A stretch of DNA of 64,000 bases from Aphrophora alni (lineage: Eukaryota > Arthropoda > Insecta > Hemiptera > Aphrophoridae). Each line of letters starts with the position of its first letter. The first letter of the stretch is position 1. Below are positions 11,390 through 22,265 of this stretch, in pieces. The notes below the pieces were generated by a model. The model did not search any database and was not told the origin of the DNA. It saw only the letters and a list, made by a program, of their open reading frames with translations. A program made the translations under genes and the position numbers. Location of the stretch: contig OY740768.1 in assembly GCA_963513935.1 (NCBI GenBank), positions 76,422,877 through 76,486,876 of the forward strand, in the 5' to 3' direction.

Positions 11390-11599
11390 TGTATTCTTAT
11401 ATTGAAAAATATAAGAATATAAGTCGAAAAAACAGTGGTTTCTTGGTGGATTAGAAATTCTTATCGAAAAGGTAAGAATATTCATAATTAACATAAAAAT
11501 AAGAATGTTCTCTCTAAAATTTTTTTTATAATAAGTAGATAAGTAATTTTAAAATAACTAATTCTAAATTTAAAGTTTAAATAATAATAATAATTAAAA

Positions 11600-13165
11600 A
11601 TGGAGGGAGATGATAATAATAAGTTAATAACTGATTTAGATAGGCTTAAGATGGAATTAGAAGCAATAAAACAAGGAGTTAAAAAGTATTTTAGAAATGT
11701 AAATAAAAAAATAACATGTCAAGAGGATAATAGGTTTTTTGGGCAACAATGGTATATAGAATATAAACAAATAACATGTCAAGAGATAATAGAGAATAAT
11801 AAGATAGTTGGGGAACATTGGTACATAGAATTAGACAGGGAAGCATTAAATAAACAATGGCATGTAAAGTTAGGACAAAATTTAATAGAAAGGGAATTTG
11901 AATTAAAAGAAGAAATGAAAAACATGATAATAGCTGGATCTGTAGCAAGAAATGAAATTTATAAAAAATTGAAAGATAGACTATTAGAAAAAGCACCTCC
12001 CGTAACTGTAGTAACTGGAATAGTAACAAGTAATGAGACAGAAGAAGTAGATTATGGGCGTTGTCGATTTGATAATATAAAGAATGAGGTCATTTATAAG
12101 GTTAATAAAGTAAATAATCAGGTGAATAGTACTGAAAATTTAAAAGTTAAGAAAAATGGTGGGGTTAATGATTTTGATGGAATAAATAAAGTTTTAAGTG
12201 ATTCAGTAAATAATAATAGCAAATTGGTAAAAGAAGATCAAAATTTAAATAAAATGGAGGGTACTAATAATAATAATAATCTAAGGGCTGAACAGGTTAG
12301 GGTAATTGAGCAAGATAGAGTAAATAGAGATGATAAAATAATGAGAATGTTGGAAGTAATGATGAAGCAGATGAATGATGGATTTGAACAAATGAAGTTA
12401 GATAGAGAACAATGTTTTAAAGAGTCAATACTAGAATGGGAACAAAAAAGATTAAAAAATGAGACAATTGTTAAGACTAATGTATGTCAAAATGAGTTTT
12501 TTGAAAACAATAATTTAGAACAGTTAACAGGTAATGTTGAAATTAAGAAAAATGATGGGGTTACCAATTTTGATGGGGTTAGAGAGATTGTAAGTGATTT
12601 AAATAACAAGGGTAAAATTAAAGTAAATGAATGTGTGATTAAGATAAATGATGTAATAATAAAAGAGTCAGCTGTTTGTGTAAGAAGGCAAAACTTTTGT
12701 AGTAATGCAAGCTTTGAAAACTACGTAATGTTGAAATTTACAAGTATTTTTAAAATTCAAAAAAAAAAAATTAAAAGTTTTAGTGAACAGTATAATGTTG
12801 AATGTGAATATAAAAATGGGTGTGTGAAAGAGATTTTTGTAAAAGCAAAGGAGTATGATAAGGTTAGGAATGCTAAGCTGACAGATGACAAATTTGGGTC
12901 ATTAGATTCTAAGATGTTTGAGAGAAAGAGAAATGTAGATATGTCTGTAAGGGAGAAAGAGAAAAGTATTTTGTCAATACTCAGAGACAATAACAAAGTG
13001 GGATCTTTTGTTAGGAAAGGGTCTGTTGTGATGACTAGGCTAGACACACTGTCCGTGTGGACAGAGGTATTTAACCCTAGAGATAGTTACAAAAATCAAA
13101 TCATGTATTTTAAAATCTTTCACCAATCTGGGAACCATCGTAAAAAATGTATAATTTATAATTGA
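11600..13165 (+). CDS. Gag-like protein of element 1, 521 aa
   Basis: The only ORF of element 1. Residues 1-35 are a short coiled segment, and 40-110 carry two imperfect repeats (QWYIEYKQITCQE and HWYIELDREA...QWHVKLGQN). Residues 225-300 form a charged coiled coil (MLEVMMKQMNDGFEQMKLDRE). The C-terminal third, from about 350, is shared with element 2: VIIKESAVCVRRQNFC, REKEKSILSILRDNNK, SFVRKGSVVMTRLD and HQSGNHRKK at the very end. No zinc knuckle, protease DTG or YxDD motif is present. Coiled-coil Gags occur in insect Gypsy elements, which supports a capsid-like role; the C-terminal domain is unknown to me. The first ATG (11600) is preceded by an A/T-rich leader. Confidence 0.8.
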   Translation: MEGDDNNKLITDLDRLKMELEAIKQGVKKYFRNVNKKITCQEDNRFFGQQWYIEYKQITCQEIIENNKIVGEHWYIELDREALNKQWHVKLGQNLIEREFELKEEMKNMIIAGSVARNEIYKKLKDRLLEKAPPVTVVTGIVTSNETEEVDYGRCRFDNIKNEVIYKVNKVNNQVNSTENLKVKKNGGVNDFDGINKVLSDSVNNNSKLVKEDQNLNKMEGTNNNNNLRAEQVRVIEQDRVNRDDKIMRMLEVMMKQMNDGFEQMKLDREQCFKESILEWEQKRLKNETIVKTNVCQNEFFENNNLEQLTGNVEIKKNDGVTNFDGVREIVSDLNNKGKIKVNECVIKINDVIIKESAVCVRRQNFCSNASFENYVMLKFTSIFKIQKKKIKSFSEQYNVECEYKNGCVKEIFVKAKEYDKVRNAKLTDDKFGSLDSKMFERKRNVDMSVREKEKSILSILRDNNKVGSFVRKGSVVMTRLDTLSVWTEVFNPRDSYKNQIMYFKIFHQSGNHRKKCIIYN

Positions 13166-16100
13166 GTTGTAATCAATTGAAATTATGGAAGGAATAAATA
13201 AATGTAAGGACATTTTATAAACACACGGACTTGATTTTTAAAATAATTAATAAAAAGTAGTTAAGATTTTGTTAATAAGTAAGTTTAAGTTTGAAAATAA
13301 ATAATTAAGAGTTATGAATACTAATAATTTGTGTGTACTGATAAATTTTGTAAGCTAAGACAGAAATATAGAAAATAATTATATGCCAAGCTAGTATGAT
13401 TAAGAAGAAATAATATTTAGAAACGTTTAGGTATTTGCTAAGTGAAAGATGCAAGATTGTTAGTGAATAACCGAGTGTTGTTTATACTAAGATAAATATT
13501 GATTTTACGTGACATAGATAAGATAGTTAGTTCGAAGCGAGGATTCAGAGTAGTGTTGAAGAAAAAATATTCAATATTAAGTAGGTAGATTCAATATTAA
13601 ATATTCAATAAAATGTGACGAGAGAGAGTTGAGATTCATTTGCAGATCGTATTGGAACCAAAAGGTCTTCATGTCTTATCAGTAGACAGATAAGGATTGT
13701 CTCATATCGAGGGGACTTGTTTATGCTTAAACCAGGCCTAGAATTCCTTTGCATGACATTGAGACGAAATATAGGGTGTTACCAAAATGCTGTCTAGGAA
13801 AATAAAAAAACTTTTGACGTATAATTCTAATTTAACTTGCGTTTTCAAATAAAATTTACTTAAATAAAGGATAATTGGCTTTAAATAAAGTAAACAAGAA
13901 CAAAAGTAGATTATTTAAATAACTTTAATAGTATTGAAGGTAAATTTTTTAAGTAAAGAACTTAGAATAAATTTTAAAAAATAAAATTTTCTTTTTGAAT
14001 TTGAATAATAACATCTAGAAAGGATTACATAAACAGAAAATCGACGATGCTAGTAATAAACTTGGTAAAAATAAACATTATTTCAACTTCGGATGAAACG
14101 ATTTTAATGAAATTTTTTATGAATTTTTAAATTTTCTTAGTATAAGTGCATTTAGGTAATTTAATGAAAAAAAATGGGAGGAAGGTAGGGTAACGGTAGT
14201 CGAAAACATGTCTTATTCTTAGAAATAAGGCATGTAGACAGCATTTAAGGTGTATTGTGGTTGTAAGGTTGTGAGGTGGGCTTTATTCTGAACTGAGTAG
14301 GAATTTTGCATTTCAACCTTCTCACATCTGAAGATCATAATGCAGACTTCAATGTAAGTGTCTAAAGTTGTAATCAGAAGGATACAAAGTGTAATTAAGT
14401 CGACAAGAAGTGTCGTGGAAATTGGAGATAATAGGAGAATATACAAGGGACTACTAAATAATTGAAATTTGGATAAAAAAGTAAATTTTGGAAAATGATG
14501 AGTTAAAATTTGTAAAAGTTTTAAAATTAAAATGTTTTAAGTAAAATTGAAAGTATTTTTGATAAGATGATGGAGATTTTGTAACAACGGTTAAGACAAT
14601 AATAATTTGATATAATATTACATAGAATTTCCATGTAATGATACTTTAGACAGATGATAGAAGAAAGATAAAGTGTAGTGTATACAGAACTGATCAATCT
14701 GTATATATACAAAATAAAACCGGACGTGACATTATTAGGGAGTAATTTAGTAAGAAAGATAGTAATTTTTAAATATATATAATAGATTAAGAGTAATAAT
14801 GCTTGGCTTATATGTAAAAAAGTATTTGATATTTGTTTACAAAAGTAAAGAATAATAAAATAAGTAATTATATGCAAAATATTGTTAGATTTAAATAATT
14901 TGAGATTTGAAAGGTGACTTGTAAAGGAATTGAGTGGTTTTCAAGAGGCATTGCTAAGATGATAATAATATTGAAGTTTTTTGTTTTTTAATAATGAAAT
15001 GGTAATAAAATGAATAATGAATAAAAATGTTAAAGTTTTTGTTTTTTAAAGAAGGAGATATAATTAATAAATAATAATAAGAGAGATTTTGATGAAATGT
15101 ATAAATAAAATAAATAATTAACGATTTTTTAATAAATAATGTTTGAATTTAAAACAATAGATGATTGTGAGAAGTTATTTGATAAAGGTGTCTAAGGATT
15201 TTGATGAAATAAGGTGTTAGCTGGGAAAGCAATGATAATTTTTTTTATTTTTTGAAGTTTTTATATACAAGTAATAGATGATTAAGAAGATTTTAATAAG
15301 AAGTAATTTAAATGAGAGATTTTTGAGTTTTATATGAAGATGATGACTTTACAGAATTGTTGAGTAAAGTGGTATTTAAAATGAAGTTGTTCTGTTAATA
15401 AGCTTTTATAAAAAGAGTAGTTAAGTTGCATTGATGGTTAATTTTTTTTGTTTTTTAAGAGGTTTTTTGAGTACTGCGATGAAATAAAGGAAATATACGA
15501 CGATTTTAATGAAATAAAGGAAATATACGACGATTTTAATGAAATAAAGGAAATATGCGACGATTTTAATGAAATAAAGGGAGATTTAAGGAATTCTGCG
15601 GATAAACGACGATTATTATGATTTTTAAAGGAAGCTACGTTGAAGTAAGGAGATTATTTATGAAGTAAAATATAGGTAAATAATAAGGAGTTTTTTTTTT
15701 ATTATGAAGAATTTGTTTGGGGATTAATGCAACTTGAATTATTAAAATATGAAAGATAAGATGGAAATAATTTTAAGATAAGGTACTAAAAGATGATACA
15801 ATTGTAAAGAGGTAATTTTGAAATAGATGAGATGAGTTTATAAGTGATTTTTTTTTGTAATAATGATGTTATATTTTTTTTGAATTTTAGTTGAAGAGAG
15901 GAGTTTTTGGTAATTGTAAAATCAGTAGTTAACATGTTGTCCCAGCGAGACAAAGAGTAATTAAGAATTTAATAAAGAATAAATAATTATTGGATTTAAA
16001 CTAAAATAAATAATAATGTAAGATGATAATTGAAAAGGTTTAAAGTAAATTGAAGTAATTTTGAGTAATAAGTAAATAATTTTGTAATGATATTAAATAA

Positions 16101-16543
16101 GAATGAGAAGTTTTAATTTTGGATTGTATTGAAGTGAAAGAAATATTCAGATGAATAGTTAGAATCTTGGCAAAGAGATAGAGATATTTTTTTTTCTTTT
16201 AGCAATCAGGAGTAGACACTCTGACGTCGCAAGATAAAAGTTGAGTGATGGACAGCTCAATGATAAGAAGTTGATGAAGGTTTTTTGATGATGGATAGGA
16301 CTTGGGTATAAGTGGTTTGATTGATTACAATATGCAATTAGGTAGATTTAGTGAATCAATAGATTATAAGATGATTAATGTGAGTTAAGAGAGAATATTT
16401 CTTATTTTAAAGTTTTGTTTTTTTTAAAAAAGGAATATGAATATTCTTAGTTTGCTGAAACTTTTTTAATTTTGGAAATCTATAGGGATCGGATTTGAAA
16501 GTTTTTTTTTGTTAAAATTTTTTTTGTTAAATAAAAGAGAAAT
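13166..16543 (+). other. Element 1 non-coding internal region
   Basis: About 3.4 kb without any plausible long ORF on the sense strand. It is clearly related, block by block, to 44079-47730 of element 2, for example around 13801-13970 versus 44660-44830. Minus-strand open frames (14219-14446, 14527-14877) are compositional. Shared conservation without coding suggests RNA-level function (packaging or structure), but this is inference. Confidence 0.6.
15481..15590 (+). repeat. 30-bp tandem repeat, three full copies plus a partial
   Basis: Units at 15481-15510, 15511-15540 and 15541-15570 begin GAAATAAAGG and end CGATTTTAAT; the third has one A-to-G change. Element 2 has two units at the homologous place. 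Each unit reads EIKEIYDDFN in one frame, but the frame is closed outside. Confidence 0.85.
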
Positions 16544-16575
16544 CTGTGTTTCAATATTTATATATTGAATCACAG
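16544..16575 (+). promoter_or_regulatory. Hairpin before the polypurine tract, element 1
   Basis: Stem CTGTG/CACAG, a T-T mismatch, then TTCAATAT/ATATTGAA closed by a 4-nt loop TTAT. It ends 15 nt before the 3' LTR. Element 2 has a hairpin of equal length and layout with different sequence at the same place. Confidence 0.6.
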
Positions 16576-16579
16576 CTTT

Positions 16580-16590
16580 GATGGGGTATT
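16580..16590 (+). other. Candidate polypurine tract, element 1
   Basis: GATGGGGTATT lies directly before the 3' LTR start TGTAAT. It is short and impure but G-rich in an A/T-rich setting, and element 2 has GTGGGGTTT at the same place. Confidence 0.5.
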
Positions 16591-18114
16591 TGTAATACCA
16601 AAAATGGTAATTTTAACCTAAATAACCAAAAAATGGTTATATTGAGATTTGAATATTTAAAGTAACCCGGGAAACGTTAAAGTTGAATAAGGGAGGGGGT
16701 TTTAGAAGTCAAAAAAGATGACTCAAAAATATAGATTATTAAAACTAGGGTAATAAAAGAATTAAATATAGGTTTCCAAAATAATAATGTCATGTATAAA
16801 AAATTAGTTATAAGTTGTAATAAATATTTAGGTAATATTTATATTGTTAGGTAAAATAATTTGAACCGTGTCAGTGTTGCTAGGTGTGAGAATAATTCTC
16901 GCATACGTTGCAGATTAAATAGGACGCTTGGTTGGGAAGCTGGACAAAGAGACATGTGGTTTAGAGTCTTAAGGGGACAGTTGAGTAAGTCAGACGTGTT
17001 TTCAATTCAAAGAAACTTTTTCAAAAAGTAGTGAATATGTGATAAAAGAGTCTTAAGAGGGAGTCTGGCGTGATCAGATGTATTTTTATATATATAAACT
17101 TTTGTAATATGTAGTGAAAACGTTTAGCAGTCTAGTGAAACGTTCAAGTTAGTCAGACGTTGTCTTGTGTAGAGAATTTTTATAAAATGTGGTAAATACG
17201 TTAAAAGTAGCCTTAAGATCAATCTAAAATTGATCTAAGTGACACTCGTTCGAACTTTAATCATGATACTAACAGACATTGAGTTATTTGAACAATAAAA
17301 TAATGAATTCCGTACAGCAAAATGAATCGACCATGTCAGCGACTCGACACGAGACGAGATGTATTGTCTACAAGACGGAAACAAGGAATTGTGATTTTAA
17401 CTAAAAAAAACGTGCCTGGTATACACGTTAAGACTTTATTTCTAAAATCATTTTTGTCTATAATAGGATAATAATTTTTTAATGTTTAGTTATAAGTTTA
17501 ATTGAAAATCTGGAGTTTAATATTGAGACAATGTCTTATATTGTAAAACATGAAATTACTAAAGTAGAATCCTCTTTTTAAAATAGATAAATTAATGAAA
17601 CTTTATCTAATTTGCAGAACTAAATTACTAATTACACTAATTCAATTAAATGAACAAAAAATCTTTTTACTTTTTCTTTTGAGTTGCAACTAAAAAATAA
17701 ATTTCATGAATAAAATTCAATTTGATTTTTTTATAAAGAAATATGAGGATGTATTAAGCTATGATTTCTGAATATGAATGTTTAATAATATTTGATGATA
17801 ACCTTGTATAAATGTTTTAATATTTGCATTTCAATAAAACATGTTAAGTTTCAGCACAACACTTAAGATTTCTTTATTTCATCAAGAACCACTGAAGTAC
17901 ACTTTTAAAAGGACTTGCGACCCTGAGAGATTTTAATCATAATAACAATTAACTTCTTTCTTTTCTAAATTGGTAAGCTAACGCTTCCTGGCGCCCATAA
18001 AAAGCTTGGCATAGTTTTATAAATAATAATAAAACTTAAAATCATTGTAATATTTTTTTAATAAAAATAAGTACTCTTCAAGTACGACAAGGCTCATTTT
18101 TTATAACTATTACA
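16591..18114 (+). repeat. Element 1 3' LTR (1524 bp)
   Basis: Same length as the 5' LTR and, by eye, one mismatch. The internal TGGCGCCCA is at 17989-17997 and the hairpin at 18071-18085. Followed by target duplication TCAG. Confidence 0.9.
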
Positions 18115-18118
18115 TCAG

Positions 18119-19239
18119 AATATATACTTATAATAGACAGTTATATACAACCATTGTTTTTGTGAGTACAGTAATGAAAAGAGAAAAAAATTGCTTTCTG
18201 ATACAAGAAAAAACAATATGAAATAGGTAAATGGAATAGTTCTTTTGGTGTACTGCTGGTTGCAAGTTCCGCTACTCGTTTCTTCCTTGATTTGATGGAT
18301 AATTGTTCAAAGTGTTTTTTGGGTCTTTTGCGAGCATGGCTGGGGTAGAAATTTCACTCTTGACCAGTTTATGGCAGACTGAATGGCAAGGATATTCCTT
18401 GATGTAGCCAATTCTCACAATGTGTTTCTAGCCTGTGATGGTTTTGTCCAACTTTTCCCCATCAATTGCTCATTTTTAGGTAAAAAAAAAGTACTCCAAG
18501 TCATGAGTTCCTGAGTTAATCTTTTGATGGTGTCTTGTATGTTAAGGAGTAAAGGAAATTTCTTAGCAATTTTGGTTATTATTTGACTTTTTTTGCTTGT
18601 AACCAGCTTCAATATTCATGTAGTTTTATGTAGTTTCACTAAACAATGTTTTAGATGAAGTGGTCTTTCAGCTGAACTGTTTACAACTGAGCAGGAAAAT
18701 AATTGGAGTTTCCATAAAATGCACTTTAGACTGGCCCTAAGCACCTAGAAAAAGTGTACCCGGGAAAAACAAACTGAATTGCAATTACTAGGGTGGTTTG
18801 GTCTTTCTATTTACATATACAGTATGGAATGCTGGAAAGGCAAACTTAATGTTTCGAATTTTATCCATCGGTCACTGCACTGTGCAATGGGGCAAAAAAA
18901 AAGTTATATAAAAGGAAATGTTAAGTCAAATATTGCTCTATTAAAGATAGCTGAAATTCATTTTATTCATGAAGTTTTTGCATAGCTATGAAATCTATAC
19001 CATTCATTGAATAGGATGGAAGTATAGCCAATAACAAGATAAAGAAAACACTTGCCACAGACATGAGAGTATACCTAGACGGCCAACTACCATGATATTA
19101 TATGTTAATCGTTTTGACTGAGGTTCAACTGATGAATTGTAGGTTATTGTAGTGTTACTGCTAAGCGTAACTTTTTTTTTTCCCCTTCATATTTATGTAT
19201 GAAATGTGATCAGGTTTTAGTTTTTATTTGATTCATATT
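18119..19239. other. Intron sequence with unrecognised decayed frames
   Basis: Frames at 18415-18612 (minus) and 18779-18985 (plus) have protein-like composition (GC richer than surroundings) but no motif I recognise. They may be remnants of a transposase. Nothing firmer can be said. Confidence 0.35.
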
Positions 19240-19735
19240 AATTAATTTTCTTCATTTTTGCATTGGGGACAAGTTGCTGAAGCTCTATTAGGGTCTGGCA
19301 CTTTGGTTATGACACCAACCCCAGTGCCTTTAACAAGCTCCAGGATCTTGTGCTGGGTGTTCTTGTCAAAACTTATGTCTGGTTGCTGAGGTCCAAAGAT
19401 TTTCCTTCCTTTGGACTCCAAGACCTTACAATCAAACAAAATGCGTGCTGATTTAGGCGAGACAAAGACAACAGTTAGGTGAGATTTGTAGTAGTCTCAC
19501 ATTATTTAAGTGGCTTCGGATATGGGCATGTCCGGTAAATCATGGCAACAGATGTCTCAGGGGCTTCCTGTAATACTGAATCAGCACCTTTGTCAGCACA
19601 GGATCTGGTCCCAAGAGAAGATACTTACCCAATCTCTGGCCAGGAAATTGTCTCCATCGTTCAATTTGCTCTTCCTTACCCCATTTTCTTTCCGCTCTCT
19701 TTTCTGTCAAATGACTGATTTTTCAAGCCTTTAGT
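19240..19735 (-). pseudogene. LINE ORF2 C-terminal tail remnant
   Basis: Minus-strand frames read FTGHAHIRSHLNNVRLLQIS, then CCLCLA, then FDCKVLESKGRKIFG (the ORF 19242-19439 covers the last part). This is the C-terminal pattern of R1/Jockey LINEs: TGHGxxxxHLxxxGLxxSxxCxxC, then HxLFxCxxxxxxR. Stops between blocks show decay. A long T run at 19738-19756 sits at the edge of the copy, upstream of the coding direction, so it is not a normal poly(A) tail of this LINE. Confidence 0.6.
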
Positions 19736-19740
19736 ATTTT

Positions 19741-20103
19741 TTTTTTTTTTTTTTTTAATGGTTTGATTTTAAAATAAACAATTAAAAAACTAAAAAAAAA
19801 ACTGTCATTACACTAAAAATAGGGGGAAAAATATGAACTAAAACTAAAGAATAAGTCAAATTTTCTTACTACAACTTACAAAGCCCTGTCTAATTTTAAT
19901 AGTCTGAATGACATAAAAAAAATTAGTAAAATAGGTATAGAAAACATACAACCACACTTATTGCCATACACATATGCATATGAAACATGTTACTCCTGTA
20001 GTGAAAATCCCATTAGAAAAACAATTTACATAAAATAAAATATAAAAAGACAAACAACAGAAAATATCATTCACTATACCCACACACTATATCTTAAAAG
20101 GTT

Positions 20104-20146
<43 letters not shown>

Positions 20147-20937
20147 GAAAGTGGTTTTTATGTGTTCAATTCTATTTTCATTTATTTATTTTTTCAAAAT
20201 ATTTTAAAGTTGTTTTTTAATTTTTATTATAGAATCAAAACTACTATTAGAGGACCCGTTCCAATTTTGTGTATGATATGACCATGACCAAATGAAAAAT
20301 ATAAAGATCTCAAAATATCTGAAATACACAGTTTCCTTAAAATTCCTTTTAACTTAGTTAATTAAATTTAATAATTTTTTTTCTATTTTATTTCTCGTCG
20401 ATAATAATACCTAAATACTGTAAAACCTCACTTTCCATAATAAACTGCACATTTCTTATTACACTACATTTCTTTATACATACAACTTATGCAAGGGTAT
20501 TTTAAATCATGTTTTTTTCTTTAAAGAAAACTTAATATAATATTAGTTCTAGTTTTAAAATCGTCCAATTTTTTTAAACCCATATTTGACGAATTGTAAG
20601 TCATTTTTTATTTGCAATAACACATTGGAATAATATTCCTTTAACAAAGAGCAGTCTCATCTGCATAAAAAGTTAATCTGCCTACAACAGTTGCATTAAA
20701 AAGGTTGTTAACATAAATCAAAAATAAAACTGAACCTTAAAACAGAATCTTAAGATATTGCTAATTTTATTTCTCTGATTTTACTTAAAACTTTTCTTAT
20801 TTTACACACTTTTTTCTCCCTAAAAGGTCAAATAAAAAAAAAAAAAATTTACATGACATCTAATTAAAAAGTCCTCCATTCAAATATTAATTTGACAATT
20901 AATATATTAATCCAACAATGTATGATATATATATAAA
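19741..20937. other. AT-rich intron sequence with (TA)n
   Basis: Contains a (TA)n microsatellite at about 20106-20144 and several A/T homopolymers. No coding signal seen. Confidence 0.5.
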
Positions 20938-21734
20938 AATGTGGGGAAACTACTTTTGCTAACCAATAAAAAAAAATGGAAATTGAAATAAATTGCTCAG
21001 CTTTATGGGCGCCAGGTGGAATTAACTTACCAATTTTGAAAAGGTAAAAAAAAATTCAATTATTATTTGTTATTAAAATTCTCAGGGTCGTGATTATTTT
21101 TTAAGTGTACTTTACGGTGGTTTAACAGTAAATAAGAAGTCCTTACTAAATTAAACATCCTACTTTTATCTTTTACGTTTATGTTTTACCTTTTAAGAAT
21201 GTCAAAATCTTAAATCTTTAGTTTAAATGTTGAGTTGCAACTTCTAGAAAATTACTCATAAAAATGAGTTGATTAGGCTTATTTATTTTAAGTATTTTAA
21301 AATTATTTTATCTCAACAAAATTATTCTTTTCAGTAGGCATCGTTAAATTTTTTTAATAGCAAAGTAATTATAAAAAGAAAATATCAAAATCATTAAATT
21401 TATAACTAATACATCAAACAACAATTACTCTAAAATGGTTTTACAATATTTAATTTTGGGTGTTTTTTAACTCCTTAAATGGATGATTAAAATTGACCAA
21501 AAACAACACAAAAATGTTGATTTTTTTTTTTAAATTTAAATGATGGGAAATAATGTCAAAAACATAAAAACCTTTGTAAAAATTGAATTTTTTTAGTTTT
21601 TTGCCATAGATAATGTTTTAGGGTTAGGTTAGGTTTTTGAATCTGTAATATGGACATATGTAAGGATATATGAAATATATATATATATGTGTATATTTAT
21701 ATTTATGGATATGTATATAGAGCGTAAACTTGTA

Positions 21735-21739
21735 TACAT

Positions 21740-21775
<36 letters not shown>
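21735..21775. repeat. Compound (AC)n/(TA)n microsatellite
   Basis: A run of ACACAC followed by TATATA inside the decayed LTR region. Confidence 0.8.
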
Positions 21776-22063
21776 CACAATATAAAAAATTGAGAAATTT
21801 TTTATTTATTTTTTTATTTTTTATTTACATGCCACTTTGTGCCTTTCGACTAGTGAGCATAATTTTTTTGGGGTTTTAAAAAAGTGTTAAAAAAAAAAAA
21901 CCAATGCAAATTATGAATAACAGTAAAAACGACTAATAAATAACTCGGTAATAACAGTTAAAACAACAGAGACACAGCAGCACAAACGATGTTAATTTCA
22001 CGGAATCACAAGAAAAACTGAGGAAGGCAGTTCAGCATCTAGCTGTGAAAGCCGCCAAGGCAT

Positions 22064-22265
22064 TTACAAAATGGCTGCCGTTGCTAGGCAACGCAGTATT
22101 TCCCGCCACATGCTGTCATTTATCGAACAGAAACAATACTACGATATCCAGTCGAGTTATTACGTCGCCAAGCAAAATAAAATAAGACAATCATATCTTG
22201 CGTATTATTACGTCACTTGCACATTTTATTGAAAAGCTCACTGACGTAATATTACGTCGCTGACC
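22064..22265. promoter_or_regulatory. Cluster of transcription-factor-like sites
   Basis: In 200 bp of less AT-rich DNA there is a YY1-like CAAAATGGC (22067-22075), a palindromic X-box-like GTTGCTAGGCAAC (22080-22092, RFX type), an E2F-type TTTCCCGCC (22099-22107), and several ATF/CREB-like sites: TACGTCGCC near 22161, TTACGTCA at 22208-22215, TGACGTAA at 22242-22249 running into a second TTACGTCG. The matches are direct; activity is inference. It lies within the antisense LTR pair, so it may be a U3 enhancer or a separate insert. Confidence 0.4.

Larger units (their letters stand above)
9846..18114 (+). mobile_element. Element 1: gag-only LTR retrotransposon, 8269 bp
   Basis: Two 1524-bp LTRs flank 5.2 kb of internal DNA, with a 4-bp target duplication TCAG at 9842-9845 and 18115-18118. 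Order: LTR, tRNA-Lys primer site, one Gag-like ORF, 3.4 kb without coding, a hairpin, a G-rich tract, LTR. By eye the two LTRs differ at one base (T versus A near 11316/18061), so insertion is recent. LTR ends TGTAAT...TATTACA, a 4-bp duplication and a tRNA-Lys site fit a Ty3/Gypsy-type element (family knowledge). There is no protease, reverse transcriptase, RNase H or integrase, so it must be mobilised in trans. Confidence 0.92.

Noticed and set aside
11691..12029. Minus-strand ORF opposite the Gag-like gene
   Set aside because: It is the shadow of the plus-strand coding sequence, Leu/Phe/Tyr-rich because of AT bias, with no motif.
12757..13047. Minus-strand ORF opposite the conserved Gag C-terminus
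   Set aside because: The same shadow occurs opposite element 2 (43637-43915), which only reflects conservation of the plus-strand protein.
14219..14877. Minus-strand ORFs in the non-coding region of element 1
   Set aside because: Not conserved as frames in element 2 and hydrophobic from AT composition.
15481..15570. CRISPR-like repeat array
   Set aside because: The 30-bp units are directly adjacent without spacers, and this is animal DNA.
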